NCBI GenBank assembly: GCA_017694835.1
Contig: JADIMJ010000065.1
Location: forward strand, 1-64,000
DNA from: Candidatus Cryptobacteroides gallistercoris
GTDB taxonomy: Bacteria > Bacteroidota > Bacteroidia > Bacteroidales > UBA932
Direction of reading: 5' to 3'
DNA: 64,000 nt
The position numbers were made by a program, and so were the translations under genes. Below the pieces are notes generated by a model, which did not search any database, was not told the origin of the DNA, and saw only the letters and a program-made list of their open reading frames with translations. Position 1 is the first letter of the stretch. Every line of letters starts with the position of its first letter. Below, in pieces: positions 36,763 to 45,420 of this stretch.

Positions 36763-37680
36763 TTAAGGGTTCATTCGGGAGATGATGGAGCGGACTGTGA
36801 GCCAGTCTCCGTCATAGTGGTAATAGTCCGACTCTATGTTGTACAGGGCGAGTCCTGCCATCGGGCCAAGGATTATGGTCTGGTCCGCCATTGATGTCAG
36901 AACATCCGCCGAGGCATTCCCGCTGTCATAGAAGGCCCCGCCAAAGTCGGCGGCGAGGAGCATCTTCTCTTTCGGCACACCCGAGACCTGTGCATCAAGG
37001 ACTATGTTCCTCACTTCATAAGCATCCTCAGCAGCCTCGCTTGCAAGTACGAACAGATCAATTTTTCCGATGTCCTCCGGCGCTATGAAAGCCGGATTGC
37101 CTTCAAATGCGAGGATGCCGTCGGCCCCGGCTGCTGCGGAAAGGCGCTTCACGACAGTCTCCGATGCAGCAGCAGTCACTCCGCCGTCATCTTTCGGAAG
37201 CCCGGTGAAAGAGAAGCCGTCGAGACTGTTGGCCTCCGCTATGGAGACGGCTCTGTCAATGGCGGCAGCAAGCTGTCCGCTGTCATAAAGGAGGTCCGGA
37301 GAACCGGCAAAATCCAGCTGATAGAGGACCTTGGTGCCTACGCTCTTCATCCAGGCCATGTCCTCGGCATCGTACCGAGAGAAATTTTCCGCATTGGTCA
37401 GGGACACTATGTCAAGCGAGTCGGGCAGGCTGCGCATATAGGCCTTCTCGTTCACGGCCCCTTCCGGGGAGTTTTCAAAGCGGACATAGACGAGCCGGTG
37501 GTCACGGCTCTTGTAGTCCCGGATTGCCGCCTTGTATTCTTCCCACAGCTCAGAATCCTGCTCCCACGGCATCACCGTGTCGACCCGGACCGGTTCCGTC
37601 GCCGTCCATTTTGAGCATGACACAAGAGCGGCACACATGATGGCGGCAACTGCCATTATGAATATTCTGTATCTTCCCAT
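36763..37680 (-). CDS. GH18-like lipoprotein without catalytic residues
   Basis: The 305-residue lipoprotein (Cys22 in LVSC) keeps a GH18-like fold: SLPDSLDIVSLTN, then KVLYQLDFAG, then the motif region NSLDGFSFTGLP. Asp154 is kept, but the catalytic Asp and Glu positions are Thr159 and Leu161. It follows the SusD gene by 21 bases. Like the larger DUF1735 protein it is probably an inactive glycan-binding relative of the endoglycosidase. Confidence 0.75.
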   Translation of the reverse strand: MGRYRIFIMAVAAIMCAALVSCSKWTATEPVRVDTVMPWEQDSELWEEYKAAIRDYKSRDHRLVYVRFENSPEGAVNEKAYMRSLPDSLDIVSLTNAENFSRYDAEDMAWMKSVGTKVLYQLDFAGSPDLLYDSGQLAAAIDRAVSIAEANSLDGFSFTGLPKDDGGVTAAASETVVKRLSAAAGADGILAFEGNPAFIAPEDIGKIDLFVLASEAAEDAYEVRNIVLDAQVSGVPKEKMLLAADFGGAFYDSGNASADVLTSMADQTIILGPMAGLALYNIESDYYHYDGDWLTVRSIISRMNP

Positions 37681-37701
37681 TGTCTTATGTTTTGTTTCCG
37701 T

Positions 37702-39312
37702 TTATTCGCTGAGAGAGTAGTCCTTGCAGTCCCACCAGACCCTGGTGGCCATGGAGTCTCCGCTGCCGTCTGCCGACTCGGAGTTGAGGATACCCACAGC
37801 CTCGTTCACATTGGCGCCGTTGCTGCTGTATTCCTCCACAGGATAGGTAAGCCTGCGGGCATGGTGATTCAGGTCCACATTGTCCGGACCGAGATTCTGC
37901 ACGGCAGGAAGGAGTTTCGGATAGCCTGTCCTGCGGTACTCGCACCATGCTTCCGTCCCGAGAGGAAAGATGGCTATCCATTTCTGGGTGATGATCTGCT
38001 CCAGATTGGTCTCCAGGTCACCTGCGGCATCCCATGCTATCCTGCACTCGCTCATACGTCGTGTATATGAGTTGGCGCCGAGCGGGTCGGTATAGATGTC
38101 CGGCATGCTGGTGTTGTCCGCAATGTAGGTTTCCGCCCCCGAGGCCCCGCGCTCCTCAAACGAGAGGCGTATCCCGTCCTCATAGTATTGCCTTGCCAGA
38201 GCATTGTCCCCCGCCATCCTCAGATAGTATTCGGCAAGGAGGAAGTTAACCTCCGCGGCATTCATCCACAGTATCGGGGTGCCGGATTCAACTATCAGGT
38301 TGGAATAATTGTCCACGAAATTGGTCTTGCTTGACACCGTGGACCCTATGCGCACTCCGACATAATTGCCTGAGGCATTCGGGAGGAACATGGTCTCCAG
38401 TCTCGGGTCCTTGTAGCCCGTCATGTAGCACAGGATGTCTGCGCCGACCCTGTGGTCCTGCCAGTCGTTGTAGATGAGGGTCATCCTGTTCTCCGTCGGA
38501 TGCATGTATGCATTGTCCGCATTGGTCAGGATGAGACCTCCGGCTATTGCCTCTGCCGCCCTGACTGCCGCCGTCTCTGGTGCGACATAGCTGATGCGCA
38601 TCGCAAGGCGCAGCTTCAGGGAGTTGGCGTATTTGAGCCACTTGCTGATGTCGCCGTAGTAGACACGGTCATAGTTGCTCCATGCGGAGGCATCAAGTCC
38701 GGCATTGTTGCCGAATGCCTCGATCGCAGCATCAAGTTCCGCGAACATCTGCGCATAGACATCCTCCTGGGAATCGTATTTGACCGTTATGCTCTCATTT
38801 GCGAGAGCGTCGCTGTACGGCATCGGGCCGTAGGAATCTGTCACACGGTTAAGGACCGCGACCCTCAGCAGGTTGGCAAAGGCATTGGCCACCTCGTCGT
38901 CTGTGCCGCCGACTATTCCCCTGTACGGGGCATAGAACTCGGTGATGACATTGGCGAACGGCCATGCCCTCCAGTCTGCCGACGGATTGAAGGTCTCGAA
39001 GCGGGTCAGCCATGTATCCACGGTCGAACCGATGTAGCCGGCGAACGGCCCGCCGGTCAGGCTCTCGTTGAACTGGTACATGTGTTCCTCAACAGGAATC
39101 ACAAGACTCTGCATCAACACGACTTTAGTTCCGACCCTGTAGTTGTTGGCTTCCATCTGCTCCGCCGTGACCTGGTTCGGATTGGTGTTCATCATCTCGA
39201 AGCGTCCGGTACAACCGGCAAAGATCAGCACGGGACAGAGGATGAGGCAGAATCTCCTGCTCCATTCCATGCCGCTGCTTCTGACTGATTTGTGGTATTT
39301 GTTCTGTATCAT
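37702..39312 (-). CDS. SusD/RagB-family nutrient-binding lipoprotein
   Basis: The 536-residue lipoprotein (lipobox FAGC, Cys34; ATG at the alternative Met15 would also give a signal peptide) has the helical TPR-like SusD fold, with NANPN-type NTNPNQVTAEQM after the signal, DSYGPMPYSDAL, KWLKYANSLKLRLAMRI and a C-terminal WCEYRRTGYPKL. It caps the SusC barrel and binds the glycan at the cell surface. It starts 5 bases after the SusC stop. Confidence 0.92.
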   Translation of the reverse strand: MIQNKYHKSVRSSGMEWSRRFCLILCPVLIFAGCTGRFEMMNTNPNQVTAEQMEANNYRVGTKVVLMQSLVIPVEEHMYQFNESLTGGPFAGYIGSTVDTWLTRFETFNPSADWRAWPFANVITEFYAPYRGIVGGTDDEVANAFANLLRVAVLNRVTDSYGPMPYSDALANESITVKYDSQEDVYAQMFAELDAAIEAFGNNAGLDASAWSNYDRVYYGDISKWLKYANSLKLRLAMRISYVAPETAAVRAAEAIAGGLILTNADNAYMHPTENRMTLIYNDWQDHRVGADILCYMTGYKDPRLETMFLPNASGNYVGVRIGSTVSSKTNFVDNYSNLIVESGTPILWMNAAEVNFLLAEYYLRMAGDNALARQYYEDGIRLSFEERGASGAETYIADNTSMPDIYTDPLGANSYTRRMSECRIAWDAAGDLETNLEQIITQKWIAIFPLGTEAWCEYRRTGYPKLLPAVQNLGPDNVDLNHHARRLTYPVEEYSSNGANVNEAVGILNSESADGSGDSMATRVWWDCKDYSLSE

Positions 39313-39317
39313 AATCC

Positions 39318-42300
39318 TTAGAAGTCGAGTTTGATATTGAATCCCATACTGCGCAGAGACGGCATCATGAAATAGTCGATTCCCTGGTAGTTGTTTCCGG
39401 TAGATGCCACGGCCTCAGGGTCAAACGGCGCCTTGCACCATATCATCCAGAGATTATGGCCAACTGCGGAGATGGTCAGACGGCAGACATTCCTGAACCA
39501 TCTTGCCGGAAGAGTATAGCCTACAGACAGTTCCTGCAGACGGAAATTGGTCGCGTCGTAGATATAGTACTGCGGAAGTCCGCTCTGCGCCCCTATGGCC
39601 TGATACCATTTCTGCGCGTCGACCATCTCCCTGCCGTTGACAAGCACACCTCCCGCAAGACGGGCGTCCGCTGTCGCCTTTGATGCCCCGTACAGGTCAA
39701 GGTTAGCCTGCGTGGCAGAGTAGCAGATGCCTCCTATGCGGCCGCTGAACAGTATGCCGAGACGAATGCCCTTCCAGCTGAAGTCATTGCGCCATGCGAG
39801 ATTGTAGTCCGGGAATACCGAGCCCAGATACCGGTCCACTCCGTCGTCCACTATGGAAATCTGCCCGCTGTCGTCAAGTTCGATGTACCCCTTGTCATTG
39901 CGCTTGATGGCGGATGTCGTATACAGGTCCCCGAGTGTACCCCCTTTCTTCAGGACATATTTGGCTCGTCCGAGCCCCTTGATGTCAAGCTTGTCAAGGT
40001 TTAGAGGCTCCCCGGTCAGCGGATTGACAGCGTCGGCGGCCAGTTCCCGTATCTCATTCCTGTTCCATGTGAAAGTGAAATTGCTGTCCCATGTGAACCC
40101 GTTCCATGTATGGCCGTAGCCCACACTCGCCTCTACTCCCGTGTTCCGTACATTTCCGGTCTGGAGGTAGATGGTAGTGTAGGTTGAGGACGGAGGCAGG
40201 GACGGGTCAAAGGTCTGGTTGTAGGTGTCGGCAAGATACCAGGAAAGGTTGATGTTCAGGTCCTGCCACAGGCTTGCCTCCACCCCGACCTCGTATGTAA
40301 GTGTCCTCTCAGGCTTCAGGTCTCCTATAGGATAGTGTGTCTTGTCCTTCCAAATTTTGTTTGTCGCGTCGTATTCGTATGTCGGAATGGTCAGGAAGCG
40401 CGGGAACGGCATTCCGACGGAAGCCACTGACCCCCTGATTTTCATGTAGTCCAGAATCCCCATGTCCCAAAGGGCAGTCGGCACCCACGAGAGTCCGGCC
40501 GACGGGTAGAAGAACGACGGCTGCGACGATCCTGCCAGCTGCGACGCCCAGTCATTTCTGCCCGTCACAGTGATATAGAGCATCTTCTTCCAGCCTACCT
40601 CCACGCTTCCGAAGACAGACTGCGTCTCATCGTTCCATCCGTCCTTTGTGGCACGCTTGGCCACATCATCAAGGTCCATCACATTGAACACATTGGCAAG
40701 TCCGTTGTCCTGGATGGGGCCGCCGTATGTGAAGGTATCCGTCTTTATGTTGTTGATGCTCGCCCCGACATTCGCCACAAGGCTCCAGTCCCTGCCGAAC
40801 TCCTTGTTGATATTGAGCATTATGTCGGCGTATGTCTGTGAATCGAAGCCCCTGGCCTCGGTATAGTGGCCGTTCTTGCCGCCCTCGGTTATGGTCGACT
40901 CCGAAGAAGCGTACAGCTTCTGTGTATAGAGGTTGCTTGAGTTGTCGATGCGCACGCGCCCGGACACATTGAGCCAGTCAAGGATGTCGTACTGCGCGCT
41001 CAGTGTCAGCATGTAGCGCTTCTTGTCGTTGTTCCGCAGGTTACGGTAGTTGATCCAGTACGGGTTCTGCATCCTCAGGTCGCCCACAAGGTCGTCACCC
41101 CAGAACTGCTCCATCAGCTTTGTGGCTTCGTTGTACCGCTCGAAGTTGCGGTAGATGTCAAAGTTGTTCCCCCTCGGGAAAAGGTAGGCCGGCACCAGAG
41201 GATTGGAGTACACGCCCTGGTTCGTCATGTTCTGGTCCTTCTGGATGATATAACTTGCCGAGGCGTCTAACTTCAGCCTGTCTTTCAGGAAATAGGTGGT
41301 GTTGCGGAAAGTGAAGTTGTAGCGGTCGTACCTGTTGTTGGGGATGATGCCGTCCGAGTTCACCGCCGCGGCGGAAAAATAGGTCTGGTTCTTGTCCGTG
41401 CCGCCGCTGACCGAAAACGAATTTGTGTAGGTGTGACCTGTCTCGAAGTAGTCGTTCGGGGTGTAGTTGTACCTCGCGCTCTCCGGAATGTATGCGCCCC
41501 AGCTGAAAATCCCGCCGGAACTGCTGCTCCCGTTCAGTCCCGTCCCGTAGACGGACTGGAACTCCGGGAGGACGAAAGGACTCAAGAATTCCGTATTGCT
41601 GGAGAACGACACCTTCAGCTTCCCTGCCTCCCCGGCCTTGGTCGTAATCATGATGGCCCCGTTGGCAGCCTCGGAGCCGTAGAGGGCAGCCGCAGCCGCT
41701 CCCGTCAGCACTGAAATCGAACTGATGTCTTCCGGGTTCAGGTCCGCTATGGATTCTGTCGCACCCTTGGAATCGAATTCAGTGCCGCCTCTGCCCCCGA
41801 AGTTATACATCGGTATGCCGTCTATCACATACAGGGCGTTGGAAGACTGGCTGATGGACTTGTTTCCCCTCAGCACCACCTTGGACGCTCCACCGACTCC
41901 CGACGAGGAGGTGTTGACGGTCACGCCTGCCACCTTTCCCGCAAGGGCGTTGATGAAGTTGGCGTTCTTCACTTCGGTAAGCATATCGGAGCTGACTTCC
42001 TGCACATTGTAGCTCAGGGCCTTCTCATCCCTCCGGATGCCCAGTGCCGTCACGACAGTACCTTCCAGGGCGACCGCCTCTTCGCGAAGAGTGACATTGA
42101 ATATTGTCCTTGTGCCGACCGGCAGAGTCACGGAATCGTAGCCCAGACTGCTGAAAGTGACTGATGCCGAGGCATCACTGACCGTAAGGGAAAACTTTCC
42201 GTCCAGGTCGGCCGTTGTCCCGTTGGATGTGCCGCTCTCGATTACCGCGGCTCCCGGCACGGGAAAGCCGTCTTCGCCCAGGACTGTTCCGGAAATGTTG

Positions 42301-42641
42301 ACCGGCTCAGGTTCACGCGCGTTCGTGATGATGATGTTTGACATCTGTATGTCGTAGCTGATCCCGACAGGGGTAAACAGAGCTTCGCATACTTCCTTTA
42401 TTGTCGCATCGGAGACATTGATGCTGACGGTCCGTCCCGTATCCACGCCCCTGTTGATGAAAAGATAGCCGGACTGCCCGGTTATTTCATCCATAACCTC
42501 ATTCAATGGCAAATCCCTCATGGTGATGCTGATGAAGCCTTCGTCCTGCGGCCTTGCGGACATCAGGAGAGTCCCGCAGAGCAGCAAAGACATAAAACAG
42601 AGACATCTACAGACGGTTTTGCAGAATGCCGTTTTATTCAT
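39318..42641 (-). CDS. SusC/RagA-family TonB-linked transporter with STN signalling domain
   Basis: The 1107-residue protein has a signal peptide and an N-terminal secretin/TonB (STN) domain (about 33-112; FISITMRDLPLNEVMDEITGQ). Then come a CarboxypepD-like domain (115-195; ISGTVLGEDGFPVPGAAV), a plug with VLRGNKSISQSSNALYVIDGIPM, and a barrel ending in Phe. The STN domain lets the loaded transporter signal to a FecR anti-sigma factor, which lies directly upstream with an ECF sigma factor. It imports the oligosaccharide with TonB energy. Confidence 0.93.
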   Translation of the reverse strand: MNKTAFCKTVCRCLCFMSLLLCGTLLMSARPQDEGFISITMRDLPLNEVMDEITGQSGYLFINRGVDTGRTVSINVSDATIKEVCEALFTPVGISYDIQMSNIIITNAREPEPVNISGTVLGEDGFPVPGAAVIESGTSNGTTADLDGKFSLTVSDASASVTFSSLGYDSVTLPVGTRTIFNVTLREEAVALEGTVVTALGIRRDEKALSYNVQEVSSDMLTEVKNANFINALAGKVAGVTVNTSSSGVGGASKVVLRGNKSISQSSNALYVIDGIPMYNFGGRGGTEFDSKGATESIADLNPEDISSISVLTGAAAAALYGSEAANGAIMITTKAGEAGKLKVSFSSNTEFLSPFVLPEFQSVYGTGLNGSSSSGGIFSWGAYIPESARYNYTPNDYFETGHTYTNSFSVSGGTDKNQTYFSAAAVNSDGIIPNNRYDRYNFTFRNTTYFLKDRLKLDASASYIIQKDQNMTNQGVYSNPLVPAYLFPRGNNFDIYRNFERYNEATKLMEQFWGDDLVGDLRMQNPYWINYRNLRNNDKKRYMLTLSAQYDILDWLNVSGRVRIDNSSNLYTQKLYASSESTITEGGKNGHYTEARGFDSQTYADIMLNINKEFGRDWSLVANVGASINNIKTDTFTYGGPIQDNGLANVFNVMDLDDVAKRATKDGWNDETQSVFGSVEVGWKKMLYITVTGRNDWASQLAGSSQPSFFYPSAGLSWVPTALWDMGILDYMKIRGSVASVGMPFPRFLTIPTYEYDATNKIWKDKTHYPIGDLKPERTLTYEVGVEASLWQDLNINLSWYLADTYNQTFDPSLPPSSTYTTIYLQTGNVRNTGVEASVGYGHTWNGFTWDSNFTFTWNRNEIRELAADAVNPLTGEPLNLDKLDIKGLGRAKYVLKKGGTLGDLYTTSAIKRNDKGYIELDDSGQISIVDDGVDRYLGSVFPDYNLAWRNDFSWKGIRLGILFSGRIGGICYSATQANLDLYGASKATADARLAGGVLVNGREMVDAQKWYQAIGAQSGLPQYYIYDATNFRLQELSVGYTLPARWFRNVCRLTISAVGHNLWMIWCKAPFDPEAVASTGNNYQGIDYFMMPSLRSMGFNIKLDF

Positions 42642-42686
42642 ATTTTTGTGAAATATTGGTAATTAGTTCAGTGCTGTGTCGTTATG

Positions 42687-42747
42687 GCCGGACTTTTTCC
42701 ATCCGCCTGCGGTGCTGGAGACATCGCAGGCTTTATTTTTGTCCGGC
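42687..42747 (-). terminator. Nested hairpin between FecR and SusC genes
   Basis: Outer arms GCCGGAC (42687-42693) and GTCCGGC (42741-42747) enclose inner arms GCCTGCG (42705-42711) and CGCAGGC (42725-42731). T-rich runs separate the arms on both sides. It probably uncouples fecR expression from the susC operon, so that a separate sigma-dependent promoter serves susC. Confidence 0.6.
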
Positions 42748-42825
42748 ATCTTCTGTATGCGGTATCTATGTCATGGCTTCCGGGTTTTAAGTGTTAATAA
42801 TTATGTTGTCTGATTATGGTATTGC

Positions 42826-42885
42826 ATCTGGTGTATTACGCCGGAATCATCTGATGTATTGCGGCCTTAATCATCTGATATAGAT
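42826..42885. repeat. Degenerate tandem repeat over the FecR stop codon
   Basis: Units beginning ATCTGATGTATTGCGGCC start at 42826, 42849 and 42873, 23-24 bases apart. The FecR stop (42871-42873) lies at the edge of the third unit, so the last residues of the protein are encoded by repeat DNA. Confidence 0.65.
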
Positions 42886-43896
42886 TGTACCTGTCCGCGG
42901 ATCCTTGCTGTAACTGAAGTCCGCCAGCAGGCCCAGGACTCTCATGGCGTGGTCTATGCCGTCGGAGATGCGGATCTGTCCGCTTGTACAGTCAATCTCC
43001 GGCATGTCCTGCCGCATGATGACTATGTCTACGCCATACGCCCTCTCCATCCGCCGCATGAGGGCGTCAAAACCAACATCGGCAATGTCAATGATGCCTT
43101 CAGTCCAGAGAACCGAACCGGAGGCCTCCGTCTCCTTCATCTGAAGATTCCCTCCACTGAGAATCACCATATGGTCCGGTACCATGACAATGCTCTGCTG
43201 CGGGTCAATCCTGCTGGTGACAGACACCTTTCCTTTCAGGAGCGTGGTGGAAAACTCTCCAGCCTCCTCATCTGAAAACACATTGAAGTCCGTTCCCAGA
43301 ACTTTTATGTCAGCGGCAAAAGTACTGACGGTAAACGGTTTCTTTTCATTATGGGTCACATGGAACACCGCTTCTCCCTCAAGCGCCACATTCCTTTCCC
43401 TGCCGGAGAACAGGGCCGGATAAGTCAGAGTCGAGCCTGCATTAAGGTCTACAGCCGTCCCGTCAGAGAGAGTCAGCGTCAACCGCTGTCCGCACGGGAC
43501 ACTGACTGACAGCATCTCCCGGGACAATGCATTGTCGGAGCTTCGGTGCGCAGCCCAGATGCCCAGGACAAAGAAAAGCGCAGCAGCCGCCGCTCCCATG
43601 AAAACACCCGCAGCGGTGCCGATTCTCTTTCTCGCCCCGGGCACTTTCTTGCTCCATGCATATGACGGCCGTTCCGTATCAGTCTGCATCACAAGCATTT
43701 CGTACTCTATGCCGGCATCCCTGAAGATTCTTGCGTTTTCATCGCTCTCTCCCACCCATGCATCGAGAGCCTTTTTTCCAGCATCGTCAAGTTCTCCCCT
43801 GAAATACCTGAATATCTGTTCCTTCATGTCATTGTCTTTCCGAATCATCTCCATTTTCTTTTCAACACTTTTATTCAATCTATTCATCTTCTTCAA
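42871..43896 (-). CDS. FecR-family anti-sigma factor
   Basis: The product is up to 341 residues (a later start at 43827, MKEQIFRYFRGEL, is also likely). It has an N-terminal cytoplasmic helical domain, one membrane helix at about 93-115 and a periplasmic FecR domain (about 125-225; VPCGQRLTLTLSDGTAVDLNAGSTLTYP). A C-terminal DUF4974 domain begins at about 265 and meets the STN domain of SusC. It holds the neighbouring ECF sigma factor inactive until the transporter binds its substrate. Confidence 0.92.
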   Translation of the reverse strand: MKKMNRLNKSVEKKMEMIRKDNDMKEQIFRYFRGELDDAGKKALDAWVGESDENARIFRDAGIEYEMLVMQTDTERPSYAWSKKVPGARKRIGTAAGVFMGAAAAALFFVLGIWAAHRSSDNALSREMLSVSVPCGQRLTLTLSDGTAVDLNAGSTLTYPALFSGRERNVALEGEAVFHVTHNEKKPFTVSTFAADIKVLGTDFNVFSDEEAGEFSTTLLKGKVSVTSRIDPQQSIVMVPDHMVILSGGNLQMKETEASGSVLWTEGIIDIADVGFDALMRRMERAYGVDIVIMRQDMPEIDCTSGQIRISDGIDHAMRVLGLLADFSYSKDPRTGTIYIR

Positions 43897-44004
43897 ACCG
43901 ACATCTATATAAGCGTATCAGAAGCAAAAAATTTCCGAAAAATTTAACTTTTTTGAAAATTTCCATACATTTACCTGAATTTTGCGGACCAAGACAAGTG
44001 TGAA

Positions 44005-44550
44005 ATGGGAGAAAAAGGGTTGTCGGATGATATCCTTCTGGGTCTTTACAGAGAACGGGAAAGATATATCGCAGTCGCATTCAGATACCTTCAGGACAGG
44101 GAGAAAGCGAGGGATGTCTTTTCCGACAGCTATGCATATGTCCTTGAACACAGGCACACCTTGACCGGAGACCTCACGAAGATGAAAATCTATCTGATGC
44201 AGACCGTCAAGCACAAATGCCTCGACGCGATGAGGCACGACGACGCTGCCAGAAAAGCCTGCGCCAACCTGTATGAGAACAGCATCAGGATGCTCCCAGG
44301 TGACAATATTACCCAGAATGTAATCAGACAGGACATCTACGCCCTTATCAGGGACACCGGCAACAAAATAAGCCGCAGAACCCTTGACATCTATGTGTCA
44401 AGAAAGTTCCACGGCCTGTCACACAAAGAATTGGCCGGACGGTTCGGCATCACCCGCAGCCGGGTGGCAAAGGAAATCTCAAAGGCCGGCAAAGTCATCG
44501 ACGAAATCATCCGCCGGTATTTTCATTACGGGTCAGAGCAACAGACCTGA
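44005..44550 (+). CDS. ECF RNA polymerase sigma factor
   Basis: The 181-residue protein has sigma region 2 (DILLGLYRERERYIAVAFRYLQDREKARDVFSDSYAYVLEH, about 9-48) and region 4 (ISRRTLDIYVSRKFHGLSHKELAGRFGITRSRVAKEISKAGKVI, about 122-165). It is divergent from the FecR gene, with 108 bases between the starts, and matches the paired sigma/anti-sigma design of PULs controlled by an STN-type SusC. It probably directs transcription of susC and the genes after it. Confidence 0.9.
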   Translation: MGEKGLSDDILLGLYRERERYIAVAFRYLQDREKARDVFSDSYAYVLEHRHTLTGDLTKMKIYLMQTVKHKCLDAMRHDDAARKACANLYENSIRMLPGDNITQNVIRQDIYALIRDTGNKISRRTLDIYVSRKFHGLSHKELAGRFGITRSRVAKEISKAGKVIDEIIRRYFHYGSEQQT

Positions 44551-44607
44551 GACAAGAGGTGCACATTGTGCAGGCGAGGCTGTCAGGCGGGGCCATTACC
44601 CTGGACT

Positions 44608-44676
44608 TTATTTTATGGTGAATGTTATTTCGTAGTTGTCTTCCAGCCTGTGGCCGTTGTTCTTTGCAGTCAGAAA
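44608..44676 (-). pseudogene. Remnant C-terminus of a lost protein
   Basis: Reverse-strand codons read LTAKNNGHRLEDNYEITF, then TIK and stop (44610-44608). The frame is closed by a stop just upstream of 44676. The peptide has the regular strand pattern of a genuine C-terminal end, yet has no start. It lies beside two incomplete-looking ORFs. I interpret it as debris of a deleted gene. Confidence 0.35.
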
Positions 44677-45128
44677 TTATAGGACACTCCGACATGCCAT
44701 CCGGGATTCCCTAATCCGCCATTCTGCCATCTGAACCGATTGTGGTCCCAGCCTGCACTTACTGAGAACCTCCAAATGTCAACCCCTATTGAAGGATACC
44801 TTAACCTTGACCCGAGCTTCTCTCCATTGTATTCTGAATAGCCGTAAAGCGCTACGCTTATCACATCATATCCCAAACTATTGACTACTATATTTCCCAG
44901 TTTGCTTTTGTTTGTAGAGTATCTGATCCCATCGACCTTAGTTACATCAAGTCCGTTTTTTTTGCCCCATGACAATGCGGCATCACATTCCTTCTCAACG
45001 CTCGCCGCCGACATGTTTACAGACATCGGGCCTGTTGTGAGCTTCGTAGCTATCACATAGCTTGCCCCCGAATATGATGTTGTCGTAATATCAACCCAAC
45101 CTGTCGGCAACAAGGCGGTCAAGCTCAT
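44670..45128 (-). CDS. Hypothetical beta-rich protein, possibly a fragment
   Basis: The 152-residue frame starts at 45128 without a signal peptide. Its C-terminal half is beta-rich and ends WHVGVSYNF, like the last strands of an outer-membrane barrel. An N-terminal part (TTTSYSGASYVIATKLTTGPMS) is separate. It overlaps a 77-residue frame upstream by 38 bases in another frame, so the two may once have been one gene split by a frameshift. Composition is AT-rich (22 of 60 G+C in 44881-44940). No family recognised. Confidence 0.4.
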   Translation of the reverse strand: MSLTALLPTGWVDITTTSYSGASYVIATKLTTGPMSVNMSAASVEKECDAALSWGKKNGLDVTKVDGIRYSTNKSKLGNIVVNSLGYDVISVALYGYSEYNGEKLGSRLRYPSIGVDIWRFSVSAGWDHNRFRWQNGGLGNPGWHVGVSYNF

Positions 45129-45324
45129 GACTCGCCTTTAGGTCAAGCTCATTGTTACCGGATATTGCTGCAGTGAAAAACTTGTTCAGAAGTTCAAGTC
45201 TGTCATTCAGCACTATCAATATATGGTATGCCGGCTCATCTTCATATTCCGGATAGGAGTTCCGGTATTGTTCTAATGCTGATGTCAGGCTGAGATTGTC
45301 TCTCTGGTCTCTCTTTATCCTCAT
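45091..45324 (-). CDS. Hypothetical small helical protein, possibly a frameshifted 5' part
   Basis: From the ATG at 45324 there are 77 residues, charged and mainly helical (SALEQYRNSYPEYEDEPAYHILIVLNDRLELLNKFF). A longer frame starting inside the REP-like element at 45345 is less likely. It ends 38 bases into the next reading frame. I recognise no family. It might be a real small gene or the 5' part of a broken one. Confidence 0.4.
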   Translation of the reverse strand: MRIKRDQRDNLSLTSALEQYRNSYPEYEDEPAYHILIVLNDRLELLNKFFTAAISGNNELDLKASHELDRLVADRLG

Positions 45325-45344
45325 TGTCTGTATATAATTACAAT

Positions 45345-45384
45345 CGCGGCCGGTGGAAGCCATTTTGCATATCCACCGGCCGCG
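45345..45384. repeat. REP-like palindrome, copy 5
   Basis: CGCGGCCGGTGGA (45345-45357) pairs perfectly with TCCACCGGCCGCG (45372-45384). The loop carries CATTTTGCATA, the shared core. It lies between clpB and the hypothetical genes. Confidence 0.85.
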
Positions 45385-45420
45385 CTTTACTTTAATCGGC
45401 TAAAATGTCTTACTCTGCCA

